DNA of 64,000 nucleotides from Pseudomonas sp. URIL14HWK12:I12 (GTDB taxonomy: Bacteria > Pseudomonadota > Gammaproteobacteria > Pseudomonadales > Pseudomonadaceae), in contig NZ_QEQL01000001.1 in NCBI RefSeq assembly GCF_003097135.1, positions 1,364,001-1,428,000 of the forward strand. Direction: 5' to 3'. Position numbers and translations under genes: made by a program. Positions within the stretch are counted from its first letter, which is position 1; each line of letters begins with the position of its first letter. The notes beneath the pieces were generated by a model. It did not search any database. It saw nothing but the letters and a program-made list of their open reading frames with translations, and was not told where the DNA came from. Positions 47,314 to 63,100 of the stretch are shown here, in pieces.

Positions 47314-48062
47314 CAGTCAAGCGCCTCCAGCCACCCGGCCATGGCTTCGAAAGCCGGGTTGAAGGTGCGATCGAGCTGCATGGGCGTGACCGACACATAC
47401 CCTTGCATCACTGCATGGAAATCGGTGCCCTCACCAGCGTCTTCGGCGTCGCCGGCTGCAGCGATCCAGTAGCCTCCCTTGCCCCTCGGATCGACCACGT
47501 AAGTGGGCGGCGCAGCCTTGTTGCGGTGGCCCAGGCGCGTCAGGCGCACACCGCGGATGCGGTCGATCGGCAGGTTGGGAATGTTGACGTTGATCACCGT
47601 ACGTGGCGGCAGCGAAAGGGACGCGTGTGCCTTAAGCAAACGGCGCGCATACCAAGCGGCGCTTGCCAGGTGTTCCGACTGGCGCGAGACCAGCGAGAAG
47701 GCCCAGGACACGCCACCCAGGAAACGGCCTTCCAGGGCGGCGGCGACGGTGCCGGAATAGATCACGTCGTCACCCAGGTTCGCCCCCAGATTGATTCCCG
47801 AGACCACCACTTCAGGGGTTGGCTCCAGCAAACCGTTGATACCCAGATGGACGCAGTCGGTCGGCGTGCCATCAAGGCTGATGAAGCCGTTTTCCAGCGT
47901 GCGGGGGTGCAGTGGCCGGTCGATGGTCAGGGCGCTCCCACAGCCGCTCCTGTCCTGGTCGGGCGCAATCACCGAGCACTGGGCGAAATCCGCCAGCGCG
48001 CCATGAAGCGCGGCGATGCCGGGGGCGATTACCCCGTCGTCGTTGGAAATCAGAATACGCAT
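47313..48062 (-). CDS. surE: 5'/3'-nucleotidase SurE
   Basis: A 249-residue metal-dependent nucleotidase and exopolyphosphatase important in stationary phase. The metal ligands Asp8 and Asp9 lie in [10 protein letters not shown], and the conserved [19 protein letters not shown] loop is present. It overlaps truD upstream by 13 bases and pcm downstream by 1 base. The frame is open further upstream, but the ATG at 48062 gives the universal family start. Confidence 0.97.
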   Translation of the reverse strand: MRILISNDDGVIAPGIAALHGALADFAQCSVIAPDQDRSGCGSALTIDRPLHPRTLENGFISLDGTPTDCVHLGINGLLEPTPEVVVSGINLGANLGDDVIYSGTVAAALEGRFLGGVSWAFSLVSRQSEHLASAAWYARRLLKAHASLSLPPRTVINVNIPNLPIDRIRGVRLTRLGHRNKAAPPTYVVDPRGKGGYWIAAAGDAEDAGEGTDFHAVMQGYVSVTPMQLDRTFNPAFEAMAGWLEALD

Positions 48063-49108
48063 GGGCTGTCCGTCTGCCCCGCTTCCGTCTCGAACAGTTC
48101 GCGCACCACGGCGGTGGCGAAACACCCGGAAGGCAGGACGAAATCCAGTTGCAGAATGTCAGGCACGGGATAATGCCACGACAGGCGGCCAATGGGCAGC
48201 CGCAGAATGCGACGTTCGTGTGCCAGGCCCGCCTGTGCAAGCCACTGACACAGCAAAGGCTGCTGCGCACCCACTGCTGCCTCAAGCGAATCGGCGTGGC
48301 CAGCGACCGGGCTTGGCCCCTCCCCCCAGAGAGGCCCTGTAGGGTGCAGGTCAAGTTGGGCGAGGCGCGGGTCGGAACATTCGGCAAGCCCAGCGGGGAA
48401 AAAGCTTCGGCTGTCGGTAAAAGCCAGCAGGTCGCCTTCATGTGCTTGTTGCCAGGAGCCATCGGCAACGCGCGCCGCCAGCACCTGATTGAACAGCCAC
48501 GAGCGCGCCGTCGAGAGCAGGCGCGAACGTACATTACGTTGCTCGGGCAACTTGCCACCGGCGGCATAATGGAGGGCCTGCTCCACGTTGCCTCCTTGAT
48601 GGCCAAAGCGTTGCAGGCCGAAATAATTAGGCACGCCCTGCTCACGCAATTGGCAAAGCCTAGCCTCCACCTGCTCCGAAGGGGCACTGATATCACGCAG
48701 CCGCAAGCGAAAACCGTTCGCTGAATGGGCGCCGCGCTGAAGTTTGCGGCGATGGCGCTTGCACTCCAGAACCCGCAGTGCGTCGCTTTGCGCGCCAGCC
48801 AGGTCAGGGTCGGCTTTACCAGGCAGATGCAGGCTGAACCACTGGCGCGTCAGCGCCTGGCGATCCTTGAGCCCGGCGTAACTGACCAGTTTGAGCGGCA
48901 CACCAGCCGCCCGCGCCAGCCGCCTGGCCGCCTCTTCGGTGTTGAGCTCACGTTTTTCGACCCACAGCCACAGGTGCTCACCCTCTCCATCGAGTGGGAT
49001 ATCGAGCACTTCATCGACCTGAAAATCCTCGGCAGTCGCCTTGAGTGTCGCACGCCCCAGCACATCGCCGTGTGCTCGCGCCCCGAGCAGGAGATCGTTA
49101 TCGATCAT
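48050..49108 (-). CDS. truD: tRNA pseudouridine(13) synthase TruD
   Basis: A 352-residue pseudouridine synthase. The catalytic Asp is in [15 protein letters not shown] (near residue 81). The TruD insertion domain and the [12 protein letters not shown] motif are present. The ATG at 49108 overlaps the ispF stop codon as ATGA. Confidence 0.96.
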   Translation of the reverse strand: MIDNDLLLGARAHGDVLGRATLKATAEDFQVDEVLDIPLDGEGEHLWLWVEKRELNTEEAARRLARAAGVPLKLVSYAGLKDRQALTRQWFSLHLPGKADPDLAGAQSDALRVLECKRHRRKLQRGAHSANGFRLRLRDISAPSEQVEARLCQLREQGVPNYFGLQRFGHQGGNVEQALHYAAGGKLPEQRNVRSRLLSTARSWLFNQVLAARVADGSWQQAHEGDLLAFTDSRSFFPAGLAECSDPRLAQLDLHPTGPLWGEGPSPVAGHADSLEAAVGAQQPLLCQWLAQAGLAHERRILRLPIGRLSWHYPVPDILQLDFVLPSGCFATAVVRELFETEAGQTDSPCVF

Positions 49109-49578
49109 GCCGGTTGCAACAGCGCTACGGCATGCACCGCGATGCCTTCCTCACGGCCGGTAAAGCCGAGCTTTTCGGTGGTGGTGGCTTTGACGTTCAC
49201 CTGGTCGAGCGTCACGCCCAGGTCTTGGGCGATGCGCTCGCGCATCAGCTCGATGTGAGGGGCCATTTTGGGCGCCTGGGCAATGATCGTGGCATCGACA
49301 TTACCGACTTGCCAGCCCTTGCTGCGCACCAGCGCCATCACGTGGCGAAGCAACGCGCGGCTGTCGGCACCCTTGAATTGCGGATCGGTGTCGGGAAAGT
49401 GGCGGCCAATATCGCCCAGCGCCACGGCGCCCAACAACGCATCGCTCAGCGCGTGCAATAGCACATCCCCGTCGGAATGGGCGACCAGCCCGCGAGTGTA
49501 GGGAACCTGCACCCCACCCAAGGTGACGAAGTCGCCCTCGCCAAACCGGTGCACATCGTAGCCATGGCCTATACGCAT
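49105..49578 (-). CDS. ispF: 2-C-methyl-D-erythritol 2,4-cyclodiphosphate synthase IspF
   Basis: A 157-residue enzyme of the non-mevalonate isoprenoid pathway. Zinc ligands Asp8 and His10 lie in [12 protein letters not shown], and His42-type residues lie in [20 protein letters not shown]. It heads the run ispF-truD-surE-pcm-nlpD-rpoS. Unlike in many genomes it is not next to ispD, which lies 3 kb away behind the formaldehyde genes. Confidence 0.97.
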   Translation of the reverse strand: MRIGHGYDVHRFGEGDFVTLGGVQVPYTRGLVAHSDGDVLLHALSDALLGAVALGDIGRHFPDTDPQFKGADSRALLRHVMALVRSKGWQVGNVDATIIAQAPKMAPHIELMRERIAQDLGVTLDQVNVKATTTEKLGFTGREEGIAVHAVALLQPA

Positions 49579-49582
49579 GAAA

Positions 49583-49609
49583 GAAAACGCCCTGATGAAG
49601 ACAGGGCGT
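49583..49609 (-). terminator. Terminator of adhC-fghA
   Basis: The stem ACGCCCTG/CAGGGCGT (49587-49594 with 49602-49609) with a 7-base loop is followed on the minus strand by TTTTCTTTC, directly before the ispF start codon. Confidence 0.8.
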
Positions 49610-49638
49610 GGATTCTACCTGCTTTGCTCAAGACGTGC

Positions 49639-50481
49639 TCAGCGCAAGGCCTGCGCATGGTGGCGCAGGTGATCATCGATGAAGCTTGCGATGAAGTAAT
49701 AGCTGTGGTCATACCCTGGCTGCAAACGCAGCGTCAGCGGATGGCCCACAGCTTTGGCCGCCTGCGCCAGCGCCTCGGGCTTGAGCTGTTTCTCCAGAAA
49801 ATCATCGCGATCGCCTTGATCAACCAGCAAAGGCAGGCGCTCTTGTGCGTTTTCCAGCAACACGCAAGCATCCCATTCACGCCATTTGGCGCGCTCTTCG
49901 CCCAGGTAGCGGCTGAAGGCCTTTTCACCCCAGGGGCATTCCATCGGGTGGGTAATCGGTGAAAACGCCGACACTGACCGATAGCGCCCCGGGTTGCGCA
50001 GTGCGCACACCAGAGCGCCATGCCCGCCCATCGAATGGCCGCTGATACTGCGCGCGTCCGACGCCGGAAAGTGCGCTTCGACCAACGCAGGCAGCTCATG
50101 AACCACGTAGTCGTGCATGCGATAGTGCTGGCTCCACGGGGCCTGGGTAGCGTTCAGGTAGAAACCTGCGCCCAGGCCGAAATCCCAGGCGCCGTCTGGG
50201 TCGTCCGGGACATCAGCGCCGCGGGGGCTGGTGTCCGGCGCAACGATGATCAGACCCAGCTCGGCGGCCAACCGCTGGGCGCCGGCCTTCTGCATGAAGT
50301 TTTCATCGGTGCAGGTCAGGCCCGAGAGCCAGTACAGGACCGGCAGCTTGCCGCCCTGCTCGGCCTGCGGTGGAAGGTACACCGCGAAGACCATGTCGCA
50401 ACCGAGCGTTTCGGAGCGGTGCTTGTAACGTTTGTGCCAGCCACCGAAGCTTTTCTGGCACGACAGGTTTTCAAGGCTCAT
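49639..50481 (-). CDS. fghA: S-formylglutathione hydrolase
   Basis: A 280-residue esterase that releases formate and glutathione from S-formylglutathione. The nucleophile is Ser150 in [13 protein letters not shown]; the Asp is in [11 protein letters not shown] and the His in [10 protein letters not shown]. Together with AdhC it completes glutathione-dependent formaldehyde oxidation. It starts 11 bases after adhC. Confidence 0.97.
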   Translation of the reverse strand: MSLENLSCQKSFGGWHKRYKHRSETLGCDMVFAVYLPPQAEQGGKLPVLYWLSGLTCTDENFMQKAGAQRLAAELGLIIVAPDTSPRGADVPDDPDGAWDFGLGAGFYLNATQAPWSQHYRMHDYVVHELPALVEAHFPASDARSISGHSMGGHGALVCALRNPGRYRSVSAFSPITHPMECPWGEKAFSRYLGEERAKWREWDACVLLENAQERLPLLVDQGDRDDFLEKQLKPEALAQAAKAVGHPLTLRLQPGYDHSYYFIASFIDDHLRHHAQALR

Positions 50482-50492
50482 GGCACCCCCTA

Positions 50493-51605
<1,113 letters not shown>

Positions 51606-51715
51606 CTAGAGAGGCTCCCTATTCACTGTAAAGATAGGGCCCGAGTGTAATTCAGCCAGTTTTGATGAATAATCCGACGCACGACAAAACATTATTGCCA
51701 TGCAGGGATAATCAC

Positions 51716-52618
51716 GTGCCAACACATCGGTGGGATGGTATCGACGAATTCGTCGCGGTAGCCGAAGCCAGCCAGTTCACCGCCGCCGCCGACCGCCTGG
51801 GGGTGTCGTCTTCGCACATCAGCCGGCAGGTGGCACAGCTCGAAGAACGGCTGCAGACCCGCCTGTTCTACCGCAGCACCCGGCGGGTGACGCTGACCGA
51901 GGCCGGGATGGCGTTTCTGCACCATTGCCAACGCCTGCAGGATGGCCGCGATGAAGCACTCAGGGCGATCCACGACCTAGGCAGCGAGCCGAAGGGGCTG
52001 CTGCGCCTGACCTGCGCCGTGGCATACGGGGAGCGCTTCATCGTACCGCTGCTCAATGACTTCATGGCGCGCTATCCGCAGATCCGCCTCGATGTAGAGC
52101 TGAGTAATCGCACCCTGGACATCGTGCACGAGGGCCTGGACCTGGCCATCCGCCTGGGCCGCCTGAGCGAGTCAAGGCTGGTCGCTGCACGGCTGGCGCC
52201 CCGCCGGATGTATGTGTGCGCCTCGCCTGAATACCTGAGCCATTATGGCCGCCCCCACAGCGTATCGGAGTTGGCCCGGCACAATTGCCTGATCGGCAGC
52301 ACCGACCAATGGCCACTGTTCGTGGAGGGGCGGGAATTCAACCAGCGCGTTCAAGGTAACTGGCGCTGCAACAGCGGCCAGGCAGTGCTCGACGCGGCGC
52401 TCAAGGGCATGGGCCTGTGCCAGCTACCTGACTATTACGTCTTGGAACACCTGCACAGTGGTGCGCTGATCTCTCTTCTGGAGAGCTATCAGCCGCCAAA
52501 CACGGCAGTGTGGGCGCTCTACCCTCAACAACGCCACCTGTCGCCAAAAGTGCGAGGGCTGGTCGATCACCTGCGCGCTGGCCTGGCCAACCGCCCGGAA
52601 TACCGCGCTATCGCTTGA
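51716..52618 (+). CDS. LysR-type regulator, likely of adhC-fghA
   Basis: A 300-residue LysR regulator. The winged helix-turn-helix contains TAAADRLGVSSSHISRQVAQ, and the effector domain has the CrgA-like pattern PLLNDFMARYPQIRLDVEL. I prefer the GTG at 51716 (AGGGATAATCAC before it), because the sequence then starts with the usual THRWDGIDEFVAVAEA; an ATG at 51662 is an alternative. It is divergent from adhC, so control of formaldehyde oxidation is plausible but not shown. The last 11 bases overlap the ispD 3' end. Confidence 0.83.
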   Translation: MPTHRWDGIDEFVAVAEASQFTAAADRLGVSSSHISRQVAQLEERLQTRLFYRSTRRVTLTEAGMAFLHHCQRLQDGRDEALRAIHDLGSEPKGLLRLTCAVAYGERFIVPLLNDFMARYPQIRLDVELSNRTLDIVHEGLDLAIRLGRLSESRLVAARLAPRRMYVCASPEYLSHYGRPHSVSELARHNCLIGSTDQWPLFVEGREFNQRVQGNWRCNSGQAVLDAALKGMGLCQLPDYYVLEHLHSGALISLLESYQPPNTAVWALYPQQRHLSPKVRGLVDHLRAGLANRPEYRAIA

Positions 52619-53303
52619 GCTGGGCCAGCCAGGCTAGGTCTTCGGGGCGAGTAACCTTGATATTGTCGGCGCGGCCCTCGACTAGGCGCGGGAACTGCCC
52701 AGCCCACTCCATGGCCGAGGCGTCATCAGTCACGGCAACGCCTGCGACCATGGCATCGGCCAGCGCCCGCTGAAGTGGGCCGAGCCGAAACATCTGCGGG
52801 GTATAGGCCTGCCACACCACACTGCGGTCGATGGTCTGTTGTGCGCGCCCATCGGCGTCGGCACGCTTGAGCGTGTCACGGGCGGGCACGGCGAGCAGCC
52901 CACCCACCGCATCGTCTGCAAGCGCTGTTAGCAGGTGGTCAAGATCGCTGCGTGCCAGGTTCGGCCGCGCGGCATCATGCACCAATACCCAGTCTTGATC
53001 GCCTGCACCCTGAGCACTGAGTTGTAACAGTGCACTGAGTACCGAGTCGGCCCGCTCTGCACCGCCCGGGGCACGTTGCACGCGTGGATCGTGCGCACAA
53101 GGCAGCGCCGGCCAGAAGGGGTCGTCCTCGGCGAGGCTCACGACAACACCCTTCAAGGCAGGGTGATCGAGAAAACAGGCCAGCGTATGTTCGATCAGGG
53201 TGCGCCCTGCCAACGGCAGGTATTGCTTGGGCCGGTCGGCGGCCATGCGCGCGCCCACCCCGGCAGCGGGAATCACTGCCCAGAATTCGGGATAAGGTGT
53301 CAT
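52608..53303 (-). CDS. ispD: 2-C-methyl-D-erythritol 4-phosphate cytidylyltransferase IspD
   Basis: A 231-residue nucleotidyltransferase of the MEP pathway. The CTP-binding motif VIPAAGVGARMAADRPKQYL is near residues 10-29, and VHDAARPNLARSDLDHLL follows. The ATG overlaps the ftsB stop codon as ATGA. Confidence 0.96.
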   Translation of the reverse strand: MTPYPEFWAVIPAAGVGARMAADRPKQYLPLAGRTLIEHTLACFLDHPALKGVVVSLAEDDPFWPALPCAHDPRVQRAPGGAERADSVLSALLQLSAQGAGDQDWVLVHDAARPNLARSDLDHLLTALADDAVGGLLAVPARDTLKRADADGRAQQTIDRSVVWQAYTPQMFRLGPLQRALADAMVAGVAVTDDASAMEWAGQFPRLVEGRADNIKVTRPEDLAWLAQLKR

Positions 53304-53578
53304 TGGGTGATTTGGTAGAGGGTCTCGCCGTTCTTGACCATGCCCAGTTCGTGACGGGCGCGCTCTTCGACGGTTTCAGTACCTTTTTTCAACTCGACGA
53401 CTTCGGCGTCCAGCACACGGTTACGCTCCAGCAAACGTTCGTTTTCCGCTTGCTGGTCGGCGATCTGCTGCTTCAGCTCGGCGGCCTGCTTGAAGCTGCC
53501 ATTGCCAAGCCACAGGCGATGTTGCAACCCAGCCAGCGCCGCGATCAAGATCAGAAACAACCAGTAGTGACTGCGCAT
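53300..53578 (-). CDS. ftsB: Cell division protein FtsB
   Basis: A 92-residue bitopic septal protein of the FtsQLB complex. One transmembrane helix (about residues 5-22) is followed by a periplasmic coiled coil (about 28-70) and the C-terminal ARHELGMVKNGET segment that contacts FtsQ. It sits between eno and ispD, its usual place. Confidence 0.95.
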   Translation of the reverse strand: MRSHYWLFLILIAALAGLQHRLWLGNGSFKQAAELKQQIADQQAENERLLERNRVLDAEVVELKKGTETVEERARHELGMVKNGETLYQITQ

Positions 53579-53620
53579 CGAAAATGTCCAGTGTTGAGGC
53601 GACCGACTCCAGATAGCATC

Positions 53621-53643
53621 GAGCCTGGCACGGGGCCAGGCTC
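53621..53643. repeat. Hairpin between eno and ftsB
   Basis: GAGCCTGGC and GCCAGGCTC (53621-53629 with 53635-53643) form a 9-bp stem with a 5-base loop in the 124-base eno-ftsB gap. No T-run follows, so it may only lower read-through from the highly expressed eno into ftsB. Confidence 0.4.
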
Positions 53644-53702
53644 GGGGAGCCGGGGCAGCCGACCTTCATCGGTAACCCTGGCGCCTTTTTACCATCTTCG
53701 GA

Positions 53703-55043
<1,341 letters not shown>

Positions 55044-55093
55044 TCAGGCGCCAGGGGACGGCAGCCGCCCCGGCTGGGCGATGTACGAATACA

Positions 55094-55119
55094 ACGATGC
55101 CCGGCGAACCGGGCATTGT
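55094..55119. repeat. Hairpin between kdsA and eno
   Basis: A stem of 8 perfect plus 3 further pairs (arms ATGCCCGG 55097-55104 and CCGGGCAT 55109-55116) has a CGAA loop, which reads TTCG on the transcribed minus strand. It lies 4-5 bases past the kdsA stop codon and has no clear T-run. It could be a partial terminator or a 3'-end stabiliser. Confidence 0.45.
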
Positions 55120-55123
55120 CGGG

Positions 55124-57621
<2,498 letters not shown>

Positions 57622-57739
57622 TTAAAGCGGCCTTGGCCGCCCGGGAAAGCGAAGGAGAATCGCCAGCTGCCGGTGCCCTGAGGGGCGTGCCGGAAGCTGT
57701 ATCAAGAAGGGAGGGTAGTCTACCGGAACTGCCCTTTCA

Positions 57740-59038
57740 TCACAAACACTGCGCGTTCGTCGGCGGCCGCCAGCGCAATAGCGGGCCCTGCCCCGCTTCC
57801 AACGCGAACTCCGCTACCGCCACCAGTTGCTCATCGGCGAACAGCAGCGGCCAGCGACTGCGTGCGAATGCTGGCACCCCACGTTCCTGCAACCAACGCT
57901 TGAGGTCCCGGCGGCCGCGCCCTGGCAGTGTGAGCACCTCCCCTCCACGGCGATAGCGCACCTGCAATGCCCCGGCCGGCACCTGGGCAAGCATGACCTG
58001 GCCATTGCCCGGCAGCGACAGGGGCTGGTGCGGAGCGAGCCAGTGCACGGAAGCGAGCGGCACCGCGCTCAACCAGGGCTCCGCCAGCCACCAAAGGTGG
58101 TCGCCGCTGCGTCGCAGTTCGCCACCTTCCAGGCGCCAAGCTGGCTCACCTGCCAGCCGCGCATCCCGAAGGTCTTCCCAGCCCTTCCAGTGTCGGGCGT
58201 CTGGCAGCCGTGTCAGTGGTTCGAGAAAACGCCTGAGTGCATTGCGCTGGCGAGCCGGGGACAACGCCTGCAGCGGTGCCAGGGCGAGGCTGGGCAATCC
58301 AAGCCAAGTGAACGCAGACGGTGTTGCGTCGGCCAGGTCCTGCGCTGCCAGCTCGCCCAGCAACTCATTCGCCTCGGCCAGGTGACCGGCCGCCTGAGCA
58401 ATGCGCGCCTGCGCCGCTGGCCAGCGCTGGGTCAACTCGGGCAGGATTCGATGGCGCAGGAAATTACGATCGGCGTCGGTCTGCGCATTGGTCGGGTCTT
58501 CGACCCACTCCAACCTGTGGACCCGCGCGTAGGCCTCCAAGTCTCGGCGTGACAGTTCCAGCAGCGGCCGAAGCAAGGTACCTGCACCCAGTGGGCGCTG
58601 GCGGCTCATGCCACTCAGCCCCTTGGCCCCAGCCCCCCGCAACAAGCGAAACAGCACGGTTTCGGCTTGATCGTCGCGGTGATGCCCCAGTAGCAGGACC
58701 TCGCCCTCAGAAAGCTCGCTTGCGAAGGCTTGATGGCGCGCCTGGCGCGCTTGCGCTTCGAGGCTGGCACCGCTGGCCACCTGCACCGGCACTACGCACA
58801 ACGGCACGCCCAACCCATGGCACAGCCGCTCGCAATGGGCGGGCCAGGCATTGGCTACGGTTTGAAGACCATGATGAACATGCACTGCGCGTAAGGGTGG
58901 CAGTGCGTGCTGGCAAGCGAGACCGCTCAGAAGATGCAGCAGGACAGTGGAGTCCAGGCCGCCAGAGAAACCCACTACCCAGCCTGGCGCGCTGCGCCAG
59001 GGGGCCAATGTCTCGAGCAGGGCATCGGCCAGGTTCAT
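57740..59038 (-). CDS. tilS: tRNA(Ile)-lysidine synthetase TilS
   Basis: A 432-residue PP-loop ATPase that converts the CAU anticodon of minor tRNA-Ile to lysidine-AU. The PP-loop is GFSGGLDSTVLLHLL (near residues 23-37), followed by the HVHHGLQ motif. The middle TilS substrate-binding domain and the C-terminal domain with RGRRDLKRWLQERGVP are present. It lies 25 bases beyond accA. Confidence 0.96.
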   Translation of the reverse strand: MNLADALLETLAPWRSAPGWVVGFSGGLDSTVLLHLLSGLACQHALPPLRAVHVHHGLQTVANAWPAHCERLCHGLGVPLCVVPVQVASGASLEAQARQARHQAFASELSEGEVLLLGHHRDDQAETVLFRLLRGAGAKGLSGMSRQRPLGAGTLLRPLLELSRRDLEAYARVHRLEWVEDPTNAQTDADRNFLRHRILPELTQRWPAAQARIAQAAGHLAEANELLGELAAQDLADATPSAFTWLGLPSLALAPLQALSPARQRNALRRFLEPLTRLPDARHWKGWEDLRDARLAGEPAWRLEGGELRRSGDHLWWLAEPWLSAVPLASVHWLAPHQPLSLPGNGQVMLAQVPAGALQVRYRRGGEVLTLPGRGRRDLKRWLQERGVPAFARSRWPLLFADEQLVAVAEFALEAGQGPLLRWRPPTNAQCL

Positions 59039-59063
59039 CTCCGGGCCCCGCTCAGGTACTGCC

Positions 59064-60011
59064 TCAGACGCCGTAGCTCATCAGCCGCTGGTAGCGACGG
59101 TCGAGCAGGCTGGGCATGTCCATCGCCTTGAGCATGTCGAGCTGCTCGATCAGCGAGTCGCTGATGCTTGCCGAAGCTTCGGCAACATTGCGGTGCGCAC
59201 CGCCCAGGGGCTCTGAAATAACCTTGTCGACAATGCCCAGGCCCTTGAGCCGCTCGGCGGTAATTCCCATGGCTTCGGCCGCGTCGGACGCACGCTCGGC
59301 GGTTTTCCAGAGAATCGAAGCGCAGCCTTCCGGGGAAATTACCGAGTAGGTGGAGTACTGCAGCATGTTCAGCTGGTCGCATACGCCGATCGCCAGGGCA
59401 CCGCCAGAACCACCTTCACCGATGACGGTGGCGATGATGGGGGTTTTCAGGCGAGCCATCACACGCAGGTTCCAGGCGATGGCCTCGGACTGATTGCGCT
59501 CCTCGGCATCGATGCCTGGGTAGGCGCCCGGCGTATCGATGAAGGTGAGAATCGGCATCTTGAAGCGCTCGGCCATTTCCATCAGGCGGCAGGCCTTGCG
59601 GTAGCCTTCGGGGCGCGGCATGCCGAAATTGCGGCGCACCTTTTCGCGCACCTCGCGGCCTTTTTGGTGGCCGATGACCATCACCGGTTTACCGTCCAAA
59701 CGAGCAGTACCACCTACGATGGCCGCGTCGTCGGAGAAATGGCGGTCGCCGTGCAGCTCTTCGAATTCGGTGAAGATGTGATCGAGGTAATCCAGGGTGT
59801 AGGGGCGGCGCGGGTGGCGGGCCAAACGCGCGATCTGCCAGCTGGTCAGGTTGCCGAAAATGCTTTCGGTCAGCGTGCTGCTTTTCTCCTGCAGCCGCGA
59901 GATTTCGTCACTGATGTTCAGTGAATTGTCATTACCAACGAGACGCAGCTCTTCGATCTTGGCTTGCAGGTCCGCGATGGGCTGTTCGAAATCCAGAAAA
60001 TTCGGGTTCAT
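59064..60011 (-). CDS. accA: Acetyl-CoA carboxylase carboxyltransferase subunit alpha
   Basis: A 315-residue subunit of the enzyme making malonyl-CoA for fatty acid synthesis. Conserved segments are the N-terminal [39 protein letters not shown], and [15 protein letters not shown], which forms the oxyanion hole. The ATG at 60011 gives the family start. It lies between dnaE and tilS, the normal gamma-proteobacterial order. Confidence 0.97.
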   Translation of the reverse strand: MNPNFLDFEQPIADLQAKIEELRLVGNDNSLNISDEISRLQEKSSTLTESIFGNLTSWQIARLARHPRRPYTLDYLDHIFTEFEELHGDRHFSDDAAIVGGTARLDGKPVMVIGHQKGREVREKVRRNFGMPRPEGYRKACRLMEMAERFKMPILTFIDTPGAYPGIDAEERNQSEAIAWNLRVMARLKTPIIATVIGEGGSGGALAIGVCDQLNMLQYSTYSVISPEGCASILWKTAERASDAAEAMGITAERLKGLGIVDKVISEPLGGAHRNVAEASASISDSLIEQLDMLKAMDMPSLLDRRYQRLMSYGV

Positions 60012-60107
60012 AGCTTTCCGTCTTGGGTCGACGGCCTGGCGGCCGGTTGATCCGTTTGGCGCCATACCATACGTAAATGGCGCCTTGAGGTCGAGATAAA
60101 ATCTTGG

Positions 60108-63100
60108 TTAACGATACTGGAGGAAGACGTTCTCCCGCCCGAACTGGTCACGCAGTGCCTGAATCAGTGCGTCGGCCGGGTCTATCCGCCAGCTTTCGCC
60201 CAGTTGCAAAACGGCCTTGGCGTCGCTGCCGGTGTAGTCGACGGTCACCGGGCAGGCGCCGCGATGGCGCTGCAGGGTTTCGCCCAGCCAGCCCATGTGC
60301 CGCGCAAGCTCGGTGCCTGCCACTTTTACTCGCAGGCTCTCGGCCAACTGGGTGCGTGCCTCCTCGATGGTCATGACCCGCTTGACGCGCAGGCGCAGGC
60401 CGCCAGAGAAGTCATCGTTACTCACCTCCCCTTCGATGACCACTACCGCATCGTTTTGCAGCAGGTGCTGGGCCCCGGCGAACGCATCGGCAAACAGCGA
60501 GGCCTCGATACGGCCGGAGCGATCATCGAGCGTGATGAAGCCCATCTTGTCGCCCTTCTTGTTCTTCATCACCCGCATGGCAACGATCATTCCGGCGATG
60601 GTCTGGGTATCGCGTGCCGGTTTGAGGTCAACGATGCGCTGGCGGGCGAAGCGTCGTACTTCGGCTTCGTATTCGTCGATAGGGTGGCCGGTGAGGTAAA
60701 GGCCGAGGGTGTCCTTCTCGCCCTTGAGCCGCTCTTTGAGCGCCAGGGGCCGAGCCTTGCGATAGCTGGCATAGACGTCGACGTCTTCAGCTTCGAACAG
60801 CCCGCCGAACAGGTCGACATGGCCGCTGTCATGGCTGCGCGCGGTTTGCTCTGCCGACTTGATGGCCTCTTCCATGGCGGCGAGCAGTGTGGCGCGGTTC
60901 TGGTCCACCGTCGCCTGGTAGGCCTTGAGCTCATCGTTGAAAAACGGGCCAAGGCGGTCGAGCGCACCGCTGCGAACCAGCGCATCGAGGGTGCGCTTGT
61001 TGATGCGCTTGAGGTCGACACGGCTGCAGAAGTCGAACAGGTCCTTGAACGGCCCGCTGGCGCGCGCCTCGACGATCGCTTCGACCGGGCCTTCGCCCAC
61101 TCCCTTGATCGCCCCCAGGCCATACACGATGCGCCCGTCCAGGTTCACGGTGAACTTGAACTCCGACATGTTCACGTCCGGGGTGTCCAGGCGCAGCTTC
61201 ATGCTGCGCACTTCCTCGATCAGGGTCACGACCTTGTCGGTGTTGTGCATATCCGCCGACAGCACCGCCGCCATGAATGCTGCCGGGTGATGGGCCTTGA
61301 GCCAGGCGGTTTGGTAAGACACCAGGCCATAGGCGGCGGAGTGGGACTTGTTGAAGCCGTAACCTGCGAACTTTTCTACCAGGTCGAAGATGTTGCCCGA
61401 GAGCGTCGGGTCGATATTGTTGGCCGTGCAGCCCTCGATGAACGCCCCTCGCTGCTTGGCCATTTCCTCGGGCTTTTTCTTGCCCATGGCACGGCGCAGC
61501 ATGTCGGCACCGCCGAGGGTGTACCCGGCCATCACCTGGGCAATCTGCATCACCTGCTCTTGGTAGAGGATGATGCCGTAGGTGGGCGCCAGCACTGGCT
61601 GGAGGCCTTCGTATTGGTAATCCGGATGGGGCCAGGCAAGCTCGGCACGGCCATGCTTGCGGTTGATGAAGTCGTCGACCATGCCCGATTGCAACGGGCC
61701 CGGGCGGAACAGCGCCACCAGTGCGATGAGGTCTTCCAGGCAGTCGGGCTTGAGCTTTTTGATCAGCTCTTTCATGCCACGCGACTCGAGCTGGAATACG
61801 GCCGTGGTTTCGGCTTTTTGCAGCAGTGCGTAGGTGGGCTTGTCGTCCAGCGGAATATGGGCGATATCCACCGGCGTTTCGCCGGTTTTTGCGCAATCCC
61901 GGTTGATGGTTTCAAGGGCCCAGTCAATGATCGTCAGGGTGCGCAGGCCAAGGAAGTCGAACTTGACCAGGCCGGCTGCTTCGACGTCGTCCTTGTCGAA
62001 CTGGGTGACCAGGCCATCGCCAAACTCATCGCAATAAATAGGCGAGAAGTCAGTGAGCTTGGTAGGGGCAATGACCACGCCGCCGGCGTGTTTGCCGACG
62101 TTGCGCACAACCCCTTCGAGCTTGAGCGCCATGCTCCAGATTTCGGCGGCTTCCTCATCACTGGCGAGGAAGTCGCGGAGCATTTCCTCCTGCTCATGGG
62201 CCTTTTCAAGCGTCATGCCGACTTCGAATGGAATCATCTTGGACAGCCGATCGGCCAGGCCGAAGGACTTGCCCTGCGCCCTTGCCACGTCACGCACCAC
62301 CGCCTTGGCCGCCATCGAGCCGAAGGTGATGATCTGGCTTACCGCGTTGCGCCCGTATTTGTCAGCGACGTAGTCGATGACCCGATCTCGCCCATCCATG
62401 CAGAAGTCGACATCGAAGTCGGGCATCGATACCCGTTCGGGGTTCAGGAACCGTTCGAACAGCAGGTCGTATTCCAGCGGGTCCAGGTCGGTGATTTTGA
62501 GCACATAGGCAACCAGCGAGCCGGCGCCCGAACCTCGCCCTGGCCCTACCGGCACGCCGTTGTTCTTGGCCCACTGGATGAAGTCCATCACGATCAGGAA
62601 GTAACCGGGAAACCCCATCTGCAGGATGATGTCGATCTCGAAGTTCAAACGGTCGACATACACCTGCCTGCGCTGCTCGTAGTTTTCCGAATCAGGTGGC
62701 AACACCACAGCCAACCGCTCTTCGAGGCCATCGAAGGACACCTTGCGGAAGAACTCGTCGATGGTCATGCCATCGGGGATTGGGTAGTCAGGCAGAAAGT
62801 GCTTGCCCAGCTTGACGTCGATGTTGCAGCGCTTAGCAATCTCGACGGTGTTTTCCAGCGCCTCGGGCAGGTCGCTGAACAGCTCGGCCATTTCCTCGGG
62901 GCTCTTGAGGTACTGTTGGTCGCTGTAGCCACGATTGCGGCGCGGGTCGTCCAGGGCCCGGCCTTCGCCGATGCACACACGGGTCTCATGAGCCTCGAAA
63001 TCCTCGGCCTTGAGAAAACGCACGTCATTGGTGGCCACCAGCGGCGCGCCATGGCGATCAGCGAGCGCCACCGCGGCATGCAGGTACTCCTCATCACCGG